Below, one piece after another: positions 10,027 through 21,885 of a stretch of DNA of 64,000 nt (position 1 is its first letter; each line of letters opens with the position of its first letter). The DNA lies in assembly GCF_047511655.1 (NCBI RefSeq), contig NC_133390.1, forward strand, positions 125,665,583 through 125,729,582, given 5' to 3'. The translations under genes and the position numbers were made by a program. The notes under the pieces are model-generated. The model had not been told where the DNA came from. It did not search any database and was given only the letters and a program-made list of their open reading frames with translations. Source of the stretch: Castor canadensis. Lineage: Eukaryota; Chordata; Mammalia; Rodentia; Castoridae.

Positions 10027-10674
10027 GTGTATTCCATGAAAGTTGTTCAAAAAGCTCCCCTCAAACAAACAAAAACAGTCATGGAATTATTTGAAGATAA
10101 AACATCTTCTTTCTCATATTCCCTAACCAGGACACACAGATCCATTTCAGCAGCCAAAAAACTCTCGATGAAACCTGCCCTCAATTATGGCATAAATGCA
10201 TGCATCATACATTTTTATTTTCAGGTTCAGAATTTTAATTTTTTAATGAGCAAATTATATATTTAAGTTACTAATTATTTCTTCTTCCTCATATAAGGTA
10301 TTTTTGAATACTTTGTCAGCTAACTTTCTCAGTTAATGTGTTCATAGTGTTTATATTTCAATCTGTTTACAGTTTTCTAAGCATTTTATAATGTGTTTAC
10401 ATGTAATTGTGTTTGCAATATTTTCCATTCAGTTGTGACTTGAAAAATTACTTTATGAATCCTGAACAAGCTTTTAAAAGTAGCAGTGATGACAATATAT
10501 GATACCAGTATTATGCAAATTAATTACCAAAATACTGTACTGGCCCAAAAAACTATAAATACAAGTTTTTCTTCTTTTTATTTAAGATGATAGAAGTAAT
10601 AAAAGAGAGCCTGTGATTGCAAATAAAGCTACTGTAGGCCATTTGTATGCCATTTAAAATTAAATTATAGTATC
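10027..10674. other. AT-rich unique sequence
   Basis: No gene. Includes an overlapping POU octamer and homeobox motif, ATGCAAATTAATTA, at 10513-10526. Confidence 0.5.
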
Positions 10675-10850
10675 CTTTCAGAACAGTTTCTCAAATTTTA
10701 GCACAAGAATCACCTGAAGATCTTGTTGCAATTACAATTCTGACTTACTGGTCTGGGTTGGGGCCTGAGACTTTGAAAATATTAATAAATTTCCAGGTGG
10801 TGTTGATACAACTAACCAAGGGACACACTTTGAGTAGCAAGGCTCTTCTG
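10675..10850 (+). mobile_element. MER5A-type hAT-Charlie MITE
   Basis: The left end resembles CAGTTTCTCAAATTTTAGCA then AGAATCACCTG. The centre has GGTCTGGGTTGGGGCCTGAG. The right end, TTTCCAGGTGGTGTTGATAC then ACACTTTGAGTAGCAAGG, is the imperfect inverted counterpart. These are hallmarks of MER5-family non-autonomous DNA transposons. Confidence 0.9.
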
Positions 10851-11300
10851 GCACACTCCACATCTTACAACATGGATTCAGTCATCTCAGACCAGTAGGA
10901 CTGTCTTCATGCTTAGGATTTCAGTGAATAGAAGGCCATGCCAGGAGCAGTGAGGTAAGATCAGACAGGGATAGTCTTGGTCTTAAAGTTGGCAGAGGAT
11001 TTGGATTTACAAGGAGAAAAGTGAGTTATGCAGTCTCTGAAAGGAGAGTAAGAAGTGTTCTGGCTGAGAATGTTTTCAGGAGAACCTTTCTTTCAAGTAC
11101 TGCCACTGCAGACTAGGGAGTGTGAACTGGAGCTTTTTCCCAGGACTCCTTGCCACTTTCTACTCCTAGAAGCAATGAGCCCTGGCCTACTCCCCAAGCC
11201 CTGGGCAGATGAACCAAAGCATCCATGCAAGAGGACACCAGGGTCCACTGTCTGCTTTGCCCAGCATCCCTGGAGGTTCCTCTGACTGCACTAGACTAGA
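10851..11300. other. unique sequence
   Basis: Short ORFs only; none shows a recognisable domain or splice structure. Confidence 0.5.
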
Positions 11301-11515
11301 TTTGGTGACCCAGCTGTGTGCCTACACGGTAGCCATGCCTCTCCTTCCATGTCATGGTCTTACCACATCATAACCATCTGTTTGCCCAACATGGAGCTCC
11401 CTGAAGGCAGGAGCCCCTCATGACTTTTTCTTATCTGAAACTTAGCATAACATCCAGCCTTTAGTGGACACTGATCACTAAATCAGTGCCTAGCAAATGA
11501 AGGAGACTTTGAACA
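11300..11515 (+). mobile_element. probable L2 3'-end fragment
   Basis: TGGAGCTCCCTGAAGGCAGG, then CTTAGCATAACATCCAGCC, then GCCTAGCAAATGAAGGAG follows the order of the L2 3' terminus. Heavily diverged. Confidence 0.4.
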
Positions 11516-12898
11516 TAACACTTAACCTCACTGAATTCTTTCCACTGTTAAGCAAGGGTGTGATTGGGAAGAGTAAATCTTGGTGGTTGTGCTGCTGTGG
11601 CTGCCCATATGTTTTCCTTTTCCCTCTATGTTGAAATTATGGGTTTTAATGTCTGCCTTCTACCCTCAGACTCAATTTAACCCACTATGACTCCCACAGG
11701 ACTCTCTGATCCAATGCAGGTCTTGTTTCTGGATTAAGAGCAGACTTCATCTAAGCAATGACAGCAGAGACTCCCCTCCTATTCTACATGTTTTCATTAA
11801 CATCTTTCAGGTGGACAAGAAAAGACATGCTCAGATGAGCTCATGGAAATGAAACCAGGCTTGTTGCAAGGAAGCAAGGAGCTGAGGAAGTAGGGAAGCT
11901 TTCTCAGCAGTGGCACAAGCCCTCTGGTTCCTGAGCTTCTACAGCTGGAGAAACTGCAGAAAGCACATGATGCTCAGTCATGTGGGATGCAGCAGAAACT
12001 CCAGGGTCCCTGCTCCCATGCCCCACTCTCCTAACAGGAGCTCATGCCTCCCTGAAGCTTTCATTGTGTGCTTAGCCAATGGCAAGAGCAAGAGGATCCC
12101 ACTACACAAGGGGAAGCCTCTGTATGCAGAGCCACCAGGCAGACAGGGACATTGCCATTAAATTAAGTCATAAACATTGTCATGAGATATGGGGCAAAGA
12201 GCCCATCCATGGCCTTTCAGACCATTTCATGGTTCACTGTCCAATTTCTGGGCCATCCTTATGCTGCCCCCTTGTCCCAGTAAGCCGTAGTTATTTCATG
12301 TCATCACGTAGATGAACTCTCTCTATACATTCCTGTTTCATGGGAAAGACCTTCTGCTTCATATCAAAGGATTCTACAGGTCCCTAAGTGCTCTGGATAA
12401 GGTCTTTAGATAAATGTTAAAATATCATTTGATGAATTGCATAAGTCTGTTACGGATGATTTATTCACAAGATTGGCCACAACATGCTGTAAGTGCCTGT
12501 TTGCATTTGGTTCACAATGGCGCCAAGACGTACCTTTGATTTTTATGGGTCAATGACAAGAGAAGAGACTAACAACATGCAAATGTTAAATTATTCCTTT
12601 GTGCCACATAAACATTAGAGAACCTCATGATCTGTATAAATTAAGGTTCCATCAAAGTCCTATTAGAGAAAAGTGGCAGAAAGTTGGTCCTTTCACAGCT
12701 CTGTGTAGCATAGGCCATTTGAGACAATCCGTCCATTTTTTCACAGCCATATATATTTACAGTGAGATTGGCAAATTAGCTACAGTAAAATAGCCTCATC
12801 CATCACATTGAGTTTATGTTGTCAGTTTGATTTCCTATGGTCTTACACTTTTAAAATTTTAATTTATAATTTGTGTTAGTTTCATGCCTTTTTAGGAA

Positions 12899-12903
<5 letters not shown>
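11516..12903. other. unique sequence
   Basis: No gene identified. The 12560-12790 stretch is non-repetitive, AT-rich and contains a POU octamer ATGCAAAT at 12577-12584. Confidence 0.5.

Positions 12904-12936
<33 letters not shown>
12904..12936. repeat. (TA)n microsatellite
   Basis: About 16 uninterrupted TA units. Confidence 0.97.
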
Positions 12937-12940
<4 letters not shown>

Positions 12941-14149
12941 TAATGAAACACAAGCCAACATTGAAAGCTAAGAAATTTTCCCCTCTTAAAAGAATATCCA
13001 TCTATTAGTCAAGCTTGAGAAACAATGGGATTTGATTCAGAAATGTTAACCCTTTGGTCCCAAATATATTCTCAGTCAAAGCAGCAAGAAGAAGCACATT
13101 GTTGACCTTAAATGAAGACTTCCTTTGTAGGGACTCCTACTGGTGTCTCTCCCAGATCACCTGTTGTAGGCCAGTGCACCTATCCCTAGCTGCTATAAAT
13201 GAGGGCTCCTAGTAGCTCATCGTTGCCTCCCTCTCTCTGGAGAATTGGCCTCAGAACAAGAAGGAGTTTAAATGATAGATTACTCCTTCACCTCTCACTT
13301 GGAGACACTCCACAGCCACTGACTGGCCCACTTGAGGGAAAAAGTGCAGTCCTCTTGCTTCCAGGTAACTCAACTCTTGGGTGCAATTCATGTGCTTAAT
13401 ATTTTTCCCTTCTTCATGTTACTTCATTTATTCTTTCTCACACCCCAACGTGTACCCAGGTCCCTGTTTTAGATTTGATGTGGAGAAAATTGTGCCTTAG
13501 GCATCTGCCTAATCTGTAGTAAAAGCTATGGCTTGGCACTAACATAGGATCTGCTGTTTGGCACAAATGAAGTCTCCATCCATTTCAACAGTCCTTTCTT
13601 CTTCACATTACTGTGACTAAGAGACATACATCTTATTCCTCAGACCATGCTGGAAAACATCCCCAAAAGAAATTTAATTATGAGAGCTCTGATAGTTTGA
13701 ATGTGAGGACTCCTGACTTATATTTTGTATGAAAATCTAAAAACCAGAATGATTCCTTTGAAATATTTCTGAATCTCCAAAGCTAAATGACTCCTTTTCT
13801 GGATGCAATTATGGGAAACTTTCATAAGATCCAAGATAACATCCTCCCAAGCACTCATTAATACAGCAAAGGGGACAATCTTTGGTCCCCAGAACAAATC
13901 TACCTGCAAGCAGTTGTCCACCTTTGTCAGTGACCACCTCTCTTTTTTTGGTAGAAGTAGCTAAGTCTCAAAGCATGAAAAATGGAATCCTGCTTTCCAG
14001 TCCCTACTATATATTGTGGTAGTGCATGAAGCTTATACAGTGTTTTACATGCCTTGCTGTCATTCTATAGTCTCCCCACTCACTCTTGTCCTGAAAGAAA
14101 AGCAAAGAAACTCATGCAAGTTAAACTGAGTTAATTATACAATAACCAT
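12937..14149. other. unique sequence
   Basis: No supported gene or repeat across 1.2 kb. Confidence 0.5.
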
Positions 14150-14290
14150 GATCAGCTTTCAAGCACTTACTATGTGTCAATTGCTATACAGAGCTTTAAA
14201 ATCATGGTTTTATTTAATTGTCACAACTACCCTTTGAGATGGATACTAGCTCCATTCCAAGTCAGGGTTAATTTTTCTCATGTTACAAGA
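14150..14290 (+). mobile_element. MIR SINE fragment
   Basis: CAAGCACTTACTATGTGTCA, then TTTATTTAATTGTCACAACT, then ACCCTTTGAGATGGATACTA is the 5' half of a MIR. Confidence 0.85.
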
Positions 14291-16143
14291 AGTCTGGAGG
14301 TAATCTACATCTTTCCTGTGATGCTCTGTGAAAGCATCAATATCCCAGTGTTCTCCATTTTTCTCTTCATCAGCCTGAGTGCTGACCTTCTTACTAATGA
14401 TCAGGAATTAACTAATGTGTCTCCAGGTACCACATCTGCAGGAGCAGGGGAGCAGAAGCCATGTCTTTCCTCTCCTGTTGATTTAATTAGGAAGTCAAGT
14501 CCTTTTTGGGGATTTCTTCCTCTACCTCATGGACCAGAGCTGTGACACTTGACCACCCTGGAGCAGGGAGGTGGGGAATTTAGGCACCTCACTTTCCAAC
14601 TACTACAGCAGCAATTCTAAATAAATCTTATTTATGAGAATAAATCATGATTTAGTTGCCTGGGGTAGTCCTAGGACCTGGTGCTATCAACATTATCATT
14701 AGCAGGTTCCCATCAGCCTCAAATAACCATTTGAATGACAAATTATATGGTTAACATTCTAAAACAGACGATAGTGAAAGAGGTATTGAGCAAACCAAAC
14801 TTTAGTATCTGTCATTCTCCAGCAAACAAAATAATTGAAATCAGTGTGAATCTTAATTTATACCCTCTCATGAAAATACCAAAGGAGTGTATATTTATGA
14901 TACAAAGCTAATCTTCTCTCAAATTTTGCTCTTATTTCTCTTATTGTCAGTATCTATACAAGGGTGGCTGATGCTTCTCCTGCATTCTAAAATCCAGACA
15001 CTCAGCCTGTGTAGCCTACCTCCTCTCCTGTCCTATTCTCTCTCTGGTCCAGGACTTTATTATGTCAGTTCACTCAGCCTCTCCTTTGTTTCACTTCTCT
15101 CCTAGCCCCAATTCGTGGCAAGTGGAACCTGCTGCATCTCCTTTGTGCTCTTCCACCATAAAGACTTATTTTGCACAGTTGCTTTTGACAGCTATCTTAA
15201 AGCAAGGTTGAGTCAATCTGAAACAAAGCAGAGAAGACTTGGAGAGACAGCCCTGGGGTTCTGATTGTCCTGCACTAAAGCCTGTCCTTCCTCAGAGTTC
15301 AAGAAAGGTGAGGTAACACATTTTGTTCAAGCCCATTTGAATCTGGTTCTTATTAGTAAACAAAGACATCTCAACATACACTGATTTCTATACAGATAAA
15401 AGCATCCCAGGATAGACTTTTCTATACTTTGATGGTAGTTGAAAGAAGATGAATTTAAAATTTTGTAAGTTAATGTTTTATTCCTGTTACCTATAATTTC
15501 TTGTATATTTTCTCTTGTTCTTGTTCAAGGTCTGTAACAGGAAATCACAACTTTAACTTTTTATTTTGTTGCTAATAATTGAGGATAAAGGAAGTAAAAG
15601 GTTTGGAAAAGGAAGTAAATGTGTTTTCTGTCTTCTAAAATGGATAGGCATGAACCAGTCCATGCTAAACATTTCAAATCAAAGCCAGTGCTTCACTAAG
15701 CTAGTGTTGAATAGTCAGAATTCCTTAATGGGAAGAGGAGAACCAAAACTGTGTGTATATAAGGGAGTGCCAGGTACCCATGGGAAGGGTAAAAGTGGAT
15801 TGGATGGCTAAGGCTTTCATCTGGCTTCAGAAATATAAAGGTTTGCTAAGAGAATCCTTTGAATGCCAAACATTCTTGCTGGCACTGCATAGTAACTAGA
15901 GCTTTTAAGAACAAAGGCCATCCTTCCAATATGCCAAAATAATGGAGGGAAGCTTTTTAGTGCCCAGGAGCTAGCGGAAACTAGCAGAAGCAGGAAGGAT
16001 AACCTCAAATGGCATGTACATATGCTGGACAGGTCTTAGACAGTCTTTCAGAGTCATGAGGACACAGAGGTCAACCTTGAAGAAAGCATTAGAGAATACT
16101 TTCTTCAAACTCAGGAAATGCAATCAAAGACAGGTTGGGGAGT
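14291..16143. other. unique sequence
   Basis: 1.85 kb without a recognisable repeat, RNA gene or coding signal. ORFs here are short and look like chance frames. Confidence 0.5.
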
Positions 16144-16490
16144 CTTAGTCAACTCAAGCTGCTATAACTAAAACCACAGATTAAGTGACTTAAACAATAG
16201 ACAATTCTCTTTTGTGGCTATGAAGTCTGAGAAGTTCAAGATTAAGCTAGAGATTAAGTCAGTTCCCGGTAAGTACTCTCGCAGATGGTTGTCTTTCTGC
16301 TGTGTTCACATGGCAGATAAAGAGAGCTAATGCTTCCTCTTTTTATAAAGGCAAAATTCCCAGCATGAGGGCTCCATCCTCCCAACTGAATCTAGCCTCT
16401 TTACTTTTCAAAGGCTTCACCTCCAAATATCATCACATTTGAGATTAGGGTTTCAACATATGAATTTGAGGAGTGAGTATAAAAAGAAGG
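16144..16490 (-). mobile_element. MaLR-type LTR
   Basis: Minus-strand MaLR LTR: TCAACTCAAGCTGCTATAAC at its 3' end, then GTGTTCACATGGCAGATAAA, CATGAGGGCTCCATCCTCCC, and CATCACATTTGAGATTAGGG then TTTCAACATATGAATTTG near the U3 end. Confidence 0.85.
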
Positions 16491-17979
16491 AATAAATCAC
16501 AGGGTCCACCTGTATCCATGTCACGTGCTTCTTTCAATTTTGCTCTCTTATAATAATCTTTGATGCTATAAAAATATAGTAATGTGTGTTTAGAATTTTA
16601 TCCTATTTTTTTTTATAAAACAAGCAACTGATGGAAACTTCATCCTCATCAGATGTGAATGTCATTTATATATTGCATGGACAGCTTAGCTATGAAAATT
16701 ATACACCTAAACCAAGGCCTATTTCTCTGGTAATCTTCAGCTATCTTGCTAGAGTGCAGGAACTTCCCAGGAACTCAAAGAATGCAGCCAATTAAAGAGA
16801 AAAAGACAAGCAAAGGAGGAGGAAAACTCTCCTTTGAAACTCTGAAAATTAGTTGTAGGAAATGAGGGCTGGAGAGGGAGTCAGGAATGAGGAGAGAATT
16901 GGCAGTGGACAAAAAGAGAGAGCTACACAGAAAGTTGAAGGACTTACTGTACTAACTCAAAGCTACTAGGAAGATGAATGCAGTGGGTACAATCTGCTTT
17001 GAACTTCCTGCTCAGGAAAGCAGACCATGGAAAACAATATCCTATGTATTATGTTTCTTACAGGGCATTTAGTCATTTCCATAGTTCAACAATACTCCAT
17101 TATCAAAATGGACTAGATTTAAGCTATTAAATAACCCCATTCACCCAAGCACTCGTATATATAGCAAAGCTATTTAAACCAATGAATATAATTTTGAAAG
17201 AGATTATTATATTAATTATCTCACATTTTTATGAGTGGCAATAGGATACTGAATGCACAAAAGACAGCACTGCTTGAATTCTAGAGTATAGACCAATGAT
17301 ACATAGTGAAATAGTATTTCACCCTCAATGTGGTATTAGATACAAATTTAGATACCATTCCTGGCCAACTGCCTTGAGACAGAAACAACCCTCCCCAGAG
17401 TAGAAAGGTACGTGCCAGGCAGAAAACAGAAAGGCACTGTTCCATCACCATGGTGTTAAGTACACACATACACCATGCTAACTGAGAGCTAAAAAGACTC
17501 AGGAAGCCAAGGAAGTTCAGGCAACCACCTCCACCTATCATCTGGAATATGCCTCCAACTAACTAAATAGGAAAAGAGTAAAACCTCTGTCTTAATAACC
17601 TTAGAGAACCCCTTGTAAATTGCAGGCAGCCACTCAAAATGTTGGCCCAATAATGTGCAGATATTGCTTGGAGAAGTTAAGACTCCTGCTCATTGTTAAA
17701 AGGTCAATGTCAAGGCCATCCCCATAGCATTTGCTTCCCTTGTAATTTTTCCCACTTTAGGCAGTCTCAGGAGAAAGAGTCTAACATAGAGGCATTCCTG
17801 GAAAGATCAAAGTCACTTCCAATTGGATAGTATTTTATTTGGTAGGGTCCACGTTTGATATATGTGTAACATTCATTGCTATGTATGTTTCACCTGCAGG
17901 AGATTAGGCACAATTCCCAATCCAGCAGACTCAGAATTTTTAAATCAACAAATAAGAGTCAAAGGGCCAAAGAAGTAAT
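16491..17979. other. unique sequence
   Basis: No gene or identifiable repeat in 1.5 kb. Confidence 0.5.
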
Positions 17980-18250
17980 GGAGAGCTTGGACTGCAAATT
18001 TTTTCAATATATACTGAGTAGCTATTATGTGCTATGCTCATAGAAGAATCAGATGGAGTTCCTGCCTTGAAAAATCTTTGTCTCAAGAAAAGACCAACAC
18101 ATCCAGCTGTGTTGCAGATGAGAAAGAAAAGGTGACTAAGATATAGTGAGTATTTGAAAGGTGTCAGACCCTTTTTAGTTGCACAAAAATAACCTAAGGT
18201 TTAAGTTAACTTCCCCATAATACAGATGAGAAAGCCTGAAGCTAGCAAGA
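17980..18250 (+). mobile_element. MIR-like fragments (two adjacent)
   Basis: CTGAGTAGCTATTATGTGCT with GAGTTCCTGCCTTGAAAAAT resembles the 5' part of a MIR-class SINE. ACAGATGAGAAAGCCTGAAG at about 18222 resembles the core of a second. Diverged. Confidence 0.45.
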
Positions 18251-18673
18251 TCACCTGATGATAACTGATTTTACCTTTTCAAGATTCTTCAAGAAATGAG
18301 GAACTGGAAGAGAGAGGGAAAAGGTGATGTGAGAAGAAGGGAGGATACAAGGACAAGGAGCACTGTCTTATTCCATCTCCACCACCTGTATCTATTCATC
18401 TGGCATTCCCTGCTCTGTTGATCATGCAAGGAGGGAGAGATGGTTAAAAAGAAAACTGGAGGTTTGGAAATCCAACAGCTCTGGGGGAAGTGCAATGATG
18501 TGTCAAGATTCTAGTATGAAGGGGAGTAAGAACATATCTGAGGATATGTAAGGTAAGATGAAATCTTCCAAACATATTGACTGAGTCTCACAGTGAGAAA
18601 CATGTCTTATACACAACTCAGTACATGTATATGTATTCAGTTGAAGGCAGAAATTCTTTAAAGAATAATTACT
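18251..18673. other. unique sequence
   Basis: No feature identified. Confidence 0.5.
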
Positions 18674-18705
18674 ATATTAGTCAGGGCTATCCAGATAAGC
18701 AGTAA

Positions 18706-18710
<5 letters not shown>

Positions 18711-18742
<32 letters not shown>
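18711..18742 (+). repeat. (CA)16 microsatellite
   Basis: Uninterrupted CA dinucleotides abutting the left terminus of the internal DNA transposon. Confidence 0.98.
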
Positions 18743-18746
<4 letters not shown>

Positions 18747-18933
18747 CGTACATCGTATGAGGATATTTTGGCCAACATATGACTGTATATATACACAACT
18801 GTACATATACAGTTGTGGTCCCATAAGATTATCTCACATAGTGACACTGTAGCTGTCTTCATTTGTGTAAGCACAGTCTGATGTCCATACAACAAAAAAT
18901 GCCTGAGAACATATCAATCTCATTATGCACTAC
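18743..18933. mobile_element. ancient non-autonomous DNA transposon remnant
   Basis: GTTGTGGTCCCATAAGATTA and TTTGTGTAAGCACAGTCTGA, with related ends (GTCGTACATCGTATGAGG on the left, CTCATTATGCACTAC on the right, roughly reverse complementary), match a mammalian MITE family. That family has CAGTCATGCGTCGC-like termini as I remember it. The interior is deleted relative to a full copy. Confidence 0.6.

Positions 18934-18961
<28 letters not shown>
18934..18961 (+). repeat. (GT)14 microsatellite
   Basis: Fourteen GT units at the right edge of the DNA transposon, complementary to the (CA)16 on its left. Confidence 0.98.
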
Positions 18962-18964
<3 letters not shown>

Positions 18965-19350
18965 AGAGAAAGGCAGGTGCCAAAAGGCGGAAGATAGAAA
19001 GATACTATTTTATTTCCACGGTGTCACTTAGTGGAAGCTGGCATGTTCAAAGTCTGCAGAGTAGGCGAGTAGGCTGGAGCCCCAGGGAAGAGCTGATGTT
19101 GCAGTTGGAGTCTGCAGGCCATCTGTCAGCACAATTTCCTCTTCCTCAGGGTCATCAGTTTTCTTCTTAAAGCCTTCAAATCATTGGGTAAAGCCTACCC
19201 ACATTATAGAGGGAAATCTAGTTAAAATCGGTTGGTTTAGACATTAGTCTCATGTTTTAAAAATACCTTCACAGCAACATCCAGAAGAATTTGACCAAGT
19301 GAACGGGTATCATGGCCCAGCCACGTTGACACCATGCATTATGTGCTCTG

Positions 19351-19834
19351 ATATCCATATTCAATTCTATCCTACTCCTTTTTATTTTTTAAATGATGTT
19401 TGAAAACTATTGGATTGATTTTATGACTCACTACTAAGATGTGACTTGGAAATCTGAAAAATACAGCCTAGGAACCTGTGTAAAAGAGCCTCTCAGACCA
19501 TCTTAGGCAACACTGTGGGGTAGGAACAGCAAAAATATCCTCTTGCACTCTGGAGCACAAGGGAGATGGGTTCCCAGAAGCCAGTCGTGGAGCAGTAGAC
19601 TGGACCCCTGAGCCTGGGAGTGGCAATGTCATTCCAAAAGTTAATAGGCTAGAAAAAGTCTTAAGTTTTAGAGGAGAAAAAGACAAAAATGTCACCATGA
19701 GTAATGACTAAAGACTGGGCAGGAACAAGGAAACCTGATGGAAATCTGATAATGACATAATGGACAGCAGGAACCTGATGGCCCAACACCATACAACTCC
19801 CTCCAGAGGAGTGGGAACTTGATATAGAGGTTGT
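19351..19834. other. unique sequence
   Basis: No gene or named repeat. Confidence 0.5.
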
Positions 19835-20282
19835 CTATTTATCTATTGCTGCATGTGCCATCCCAAATTAAAATGACACCAATCATTCTACCTTTACTCC
19901 CCTCATTTCTGAGCATTGACTGAGATCAGCAAGGTGGTTTTCATTCATGCAGTTACAGATGATAGTGGCTGGGGCTACAGTTATCTGAAGGCTGCCTCAT
20001 CTATGTGGCTGGTGACTGGACTGGATGACTCCAGCAGCTGGAAGCAGAACAGCTGGGCTTCTTAGCATCTCTTCATTTTCACCTAGTCAGGGATCTCTCA
20101 GCACAGCAGATTCATGGGCAGAGAGATTGTCAGCAGAAGCTGGTCTGCTTTTAGGAGTTGGGTTCAGAAGTCATGTAGCATCACAAGCCTGCCCAGACTT
20201 GTGGGCAAGAGACAAAGACTCCACCTCTTGAGGAAGGAATGTCCTTGTATAACATATGAAACCAGAAACTTTGTTGCGGCCA
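19835..20282 (-). mobile_element. MaLR/ERVL-type LTR
   Basis: TATCTATTGCTGCATGTGCC, then GTGGTTTTCATTCATGCAGT, then ACTGGACTGGATGACTCCAG, then GACAAAGACTCCACCTCTTG follows the block order of a common mammalian LTR in reverse orientation. Diverged, no internal region. Confidence 0.65.
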
Positions 20283-20394
20283 GGTTGGGCAAATAAAAAT
20301 CTGTTTGAAAAGTTCACTTGGAAGAAAAATAAACTTTTTTTGTAAATCCAAATGGATGCACTGAAATATATATCTACATACTAGTTACCGCTTG

Positions 20395-20525
20395 AGACTC
20401 ATCCACCATTCATATCATTTCACAGTTGAGGAAACTAAGGCAAAAAGAAGGGTCAGTGACTTGCATAGGGTCCCCAGCCAGACAATGTCAGGGCAAGGCC
20501 ATGTCCTACTCTTTGATCCTGTCTT
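20395..20525 (+). mobile_element. MIR SINE fragment
   Basis: TTTCACAGTTGAGGAAACTA, then AGTGACTTGCATAGGGTCCC, is the MIR core and downstream region. Confidence 0.85.
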
Positions 20526-20817
20526 ACTTCCCTGTCCCATCTCTTCCTCCCCCGGCCTCATGTGAGACCTGCCCATGTGCATTTCTAGAGCACAGTTGAA
20601 GGGGCAAGGACACATGGAGTTCTTGCTCTTGGTACCTTGTTATGGTAGAAATGTCTGTCAGTAAGGGCCACACTATACTCAGACATGGAACGAAATAAAA
20701 CACTACAATGTTTGCCAGTTGGGAAGAGGGTAAGGACTTTCCCAGCAAGATATTGTAAGCACAACAAGAGACCCACCCATCAGAATAGACACTAGCCATA
20801 AGCAACTTTCATACCAA
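20526..20817. other. unique sequence
   Basis: No feature identified. Confidence 0.5.
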
Positions 20818-21066
20818 AGTACCAGTGGAGTCAGGCCTGGTGGTACATGACTGCAATCCCAGCTATTCGGGAGGTGGAGGAAGGAAAATCAGGAGTTTGA
20901 GGCTAGCCTGAGCAAAGTTAGCAAGACCTTATCTCAAAAGCAGAATAAAAACAGGAGGACTGGGACATGACTCAAGTGGTAGGTAGGGTGCTTGGATAGC
21001 ATGCTCCAGGCCCTGGGTTCAATCCCCAGTGCCACAAAAAAATATAATAAAAGTGCCAGTGGGTCC
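20818..21066 (+). mobile_element. B1-ID dimeric SINE with target duplication
   Basis: The B1 unit begins at GGCCTGGTGGTACATGACTG; the ID unit carries GGACATGACTCAAGTGGTAG and CCCTGGGTTCAATCCCCAGT, then an A-rich tail. Flanking direct repeats are AGTACCAGTGGAGTC (20818-20832) and AGTGCCAGTGGGTCC (21052-21066). Its ID half keeps more tRNA-like sequence than the copy at 2.2 kb, so it is a different, probably older dimer subtype. Confidence 0.95.
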
Positions 21067-21759
21067 CAACTGGATATCAATTCTGCTTCTCCTAGAGCCA
21101 ACATAAGAAGACATTTTCTTCTGTTTAAATCCAAGACTGCAGTCTAACCATTCATAGTTTTGGACTAGAACTTTTTGCAAGTCCATTTGTTCTAGGAGAA
21201 AATAAAATGTGATTTTCTCTGTGGTGGCAAAAAAAGAATGTTGAAGGTATTCCTTAAATACTTTTTAGAAGTTAAATCACTTCTGCTGAGGAAAAATGAT
21301 GAGTCAATAGAAACTAAATCATGATCAGATGGATTAAATTTTTCTCAATAAAATGATTTTCTAAAGAAAGGGCAAAGTGCTTCAAAGAATTGGTTTTCAG
21401 TAGATTTTATATTAACAATCATCACTTTTCTGTACTGAAGACTTACCCAGCCTATTGTTATGGAAATAGGGGATGCACCCAAAATGTGATAGTATAATTT
21501 CACTGCAAGATTAATCAAATGGGCAGGAAAAAAGGGCTACAACATAGCACTTTGATATTGTAGGAAGTACAAGAAAGAAAATAGTATACAGGAAAGCATT
21601 TTCATTGGCATCTTACATTTCTGAAACTTTGGTTCCAGTGGGGGAAATTCTGTTTGCCTCTCCCTTCAGGATGGGCATGGAATTGAACAATATGGACTTC
21701 ACAGAAATCCAGCATACTAGAGCTGGAAAAGGGTGTAGAAAGGACTTCATCCAAATGAT
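21067..21759. other. unique sequence
   Basis: AT-rich; no gene or repeat recognised. Confidence 0.5.
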
Positions 21760-21885
21760 TCATGCTAAAGTGATGGCTCAGAGGCTCTGAGGAGACAATC
21801 CCCTCACTCAGTCACATAGCTGGTAGTATAAGGACTACAACCCAGGACTGCCTGCTCCAGTACTGTACAATATCCACATTCCACC
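21760..21885 (+). mobile_element. MIR SINE fragment
   Basis: CTCAGTCACATAGCTGGTAG, then GGACTACAACCCAGGACTGC, matches the 3' half of MIR. Confidence 0.75.

Larger units (their letters stand above)
18674..19350 (-). mobile_element. ancient LTR-like repeat, minus strand, split by microsatellites and a DNA transposon
   Basis: The left end TATTAGTCAGGGCTATCCAG and the right part (GGCTGGAGCCCCAGGGAAGA, CCTACCCACATTATAGAGGG, GGCCCAGCCACGTTGACACC) correspond to opposite ends of one mammalian repeat family. The copy at 27741-28132 is the same family on plus. Terminal TG...CA is consistent with an LTR, though I am not certain of the family name. The middle is replaced by (CA)16, a DNA transposon and (GT)14. 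Confidence 0.7.
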
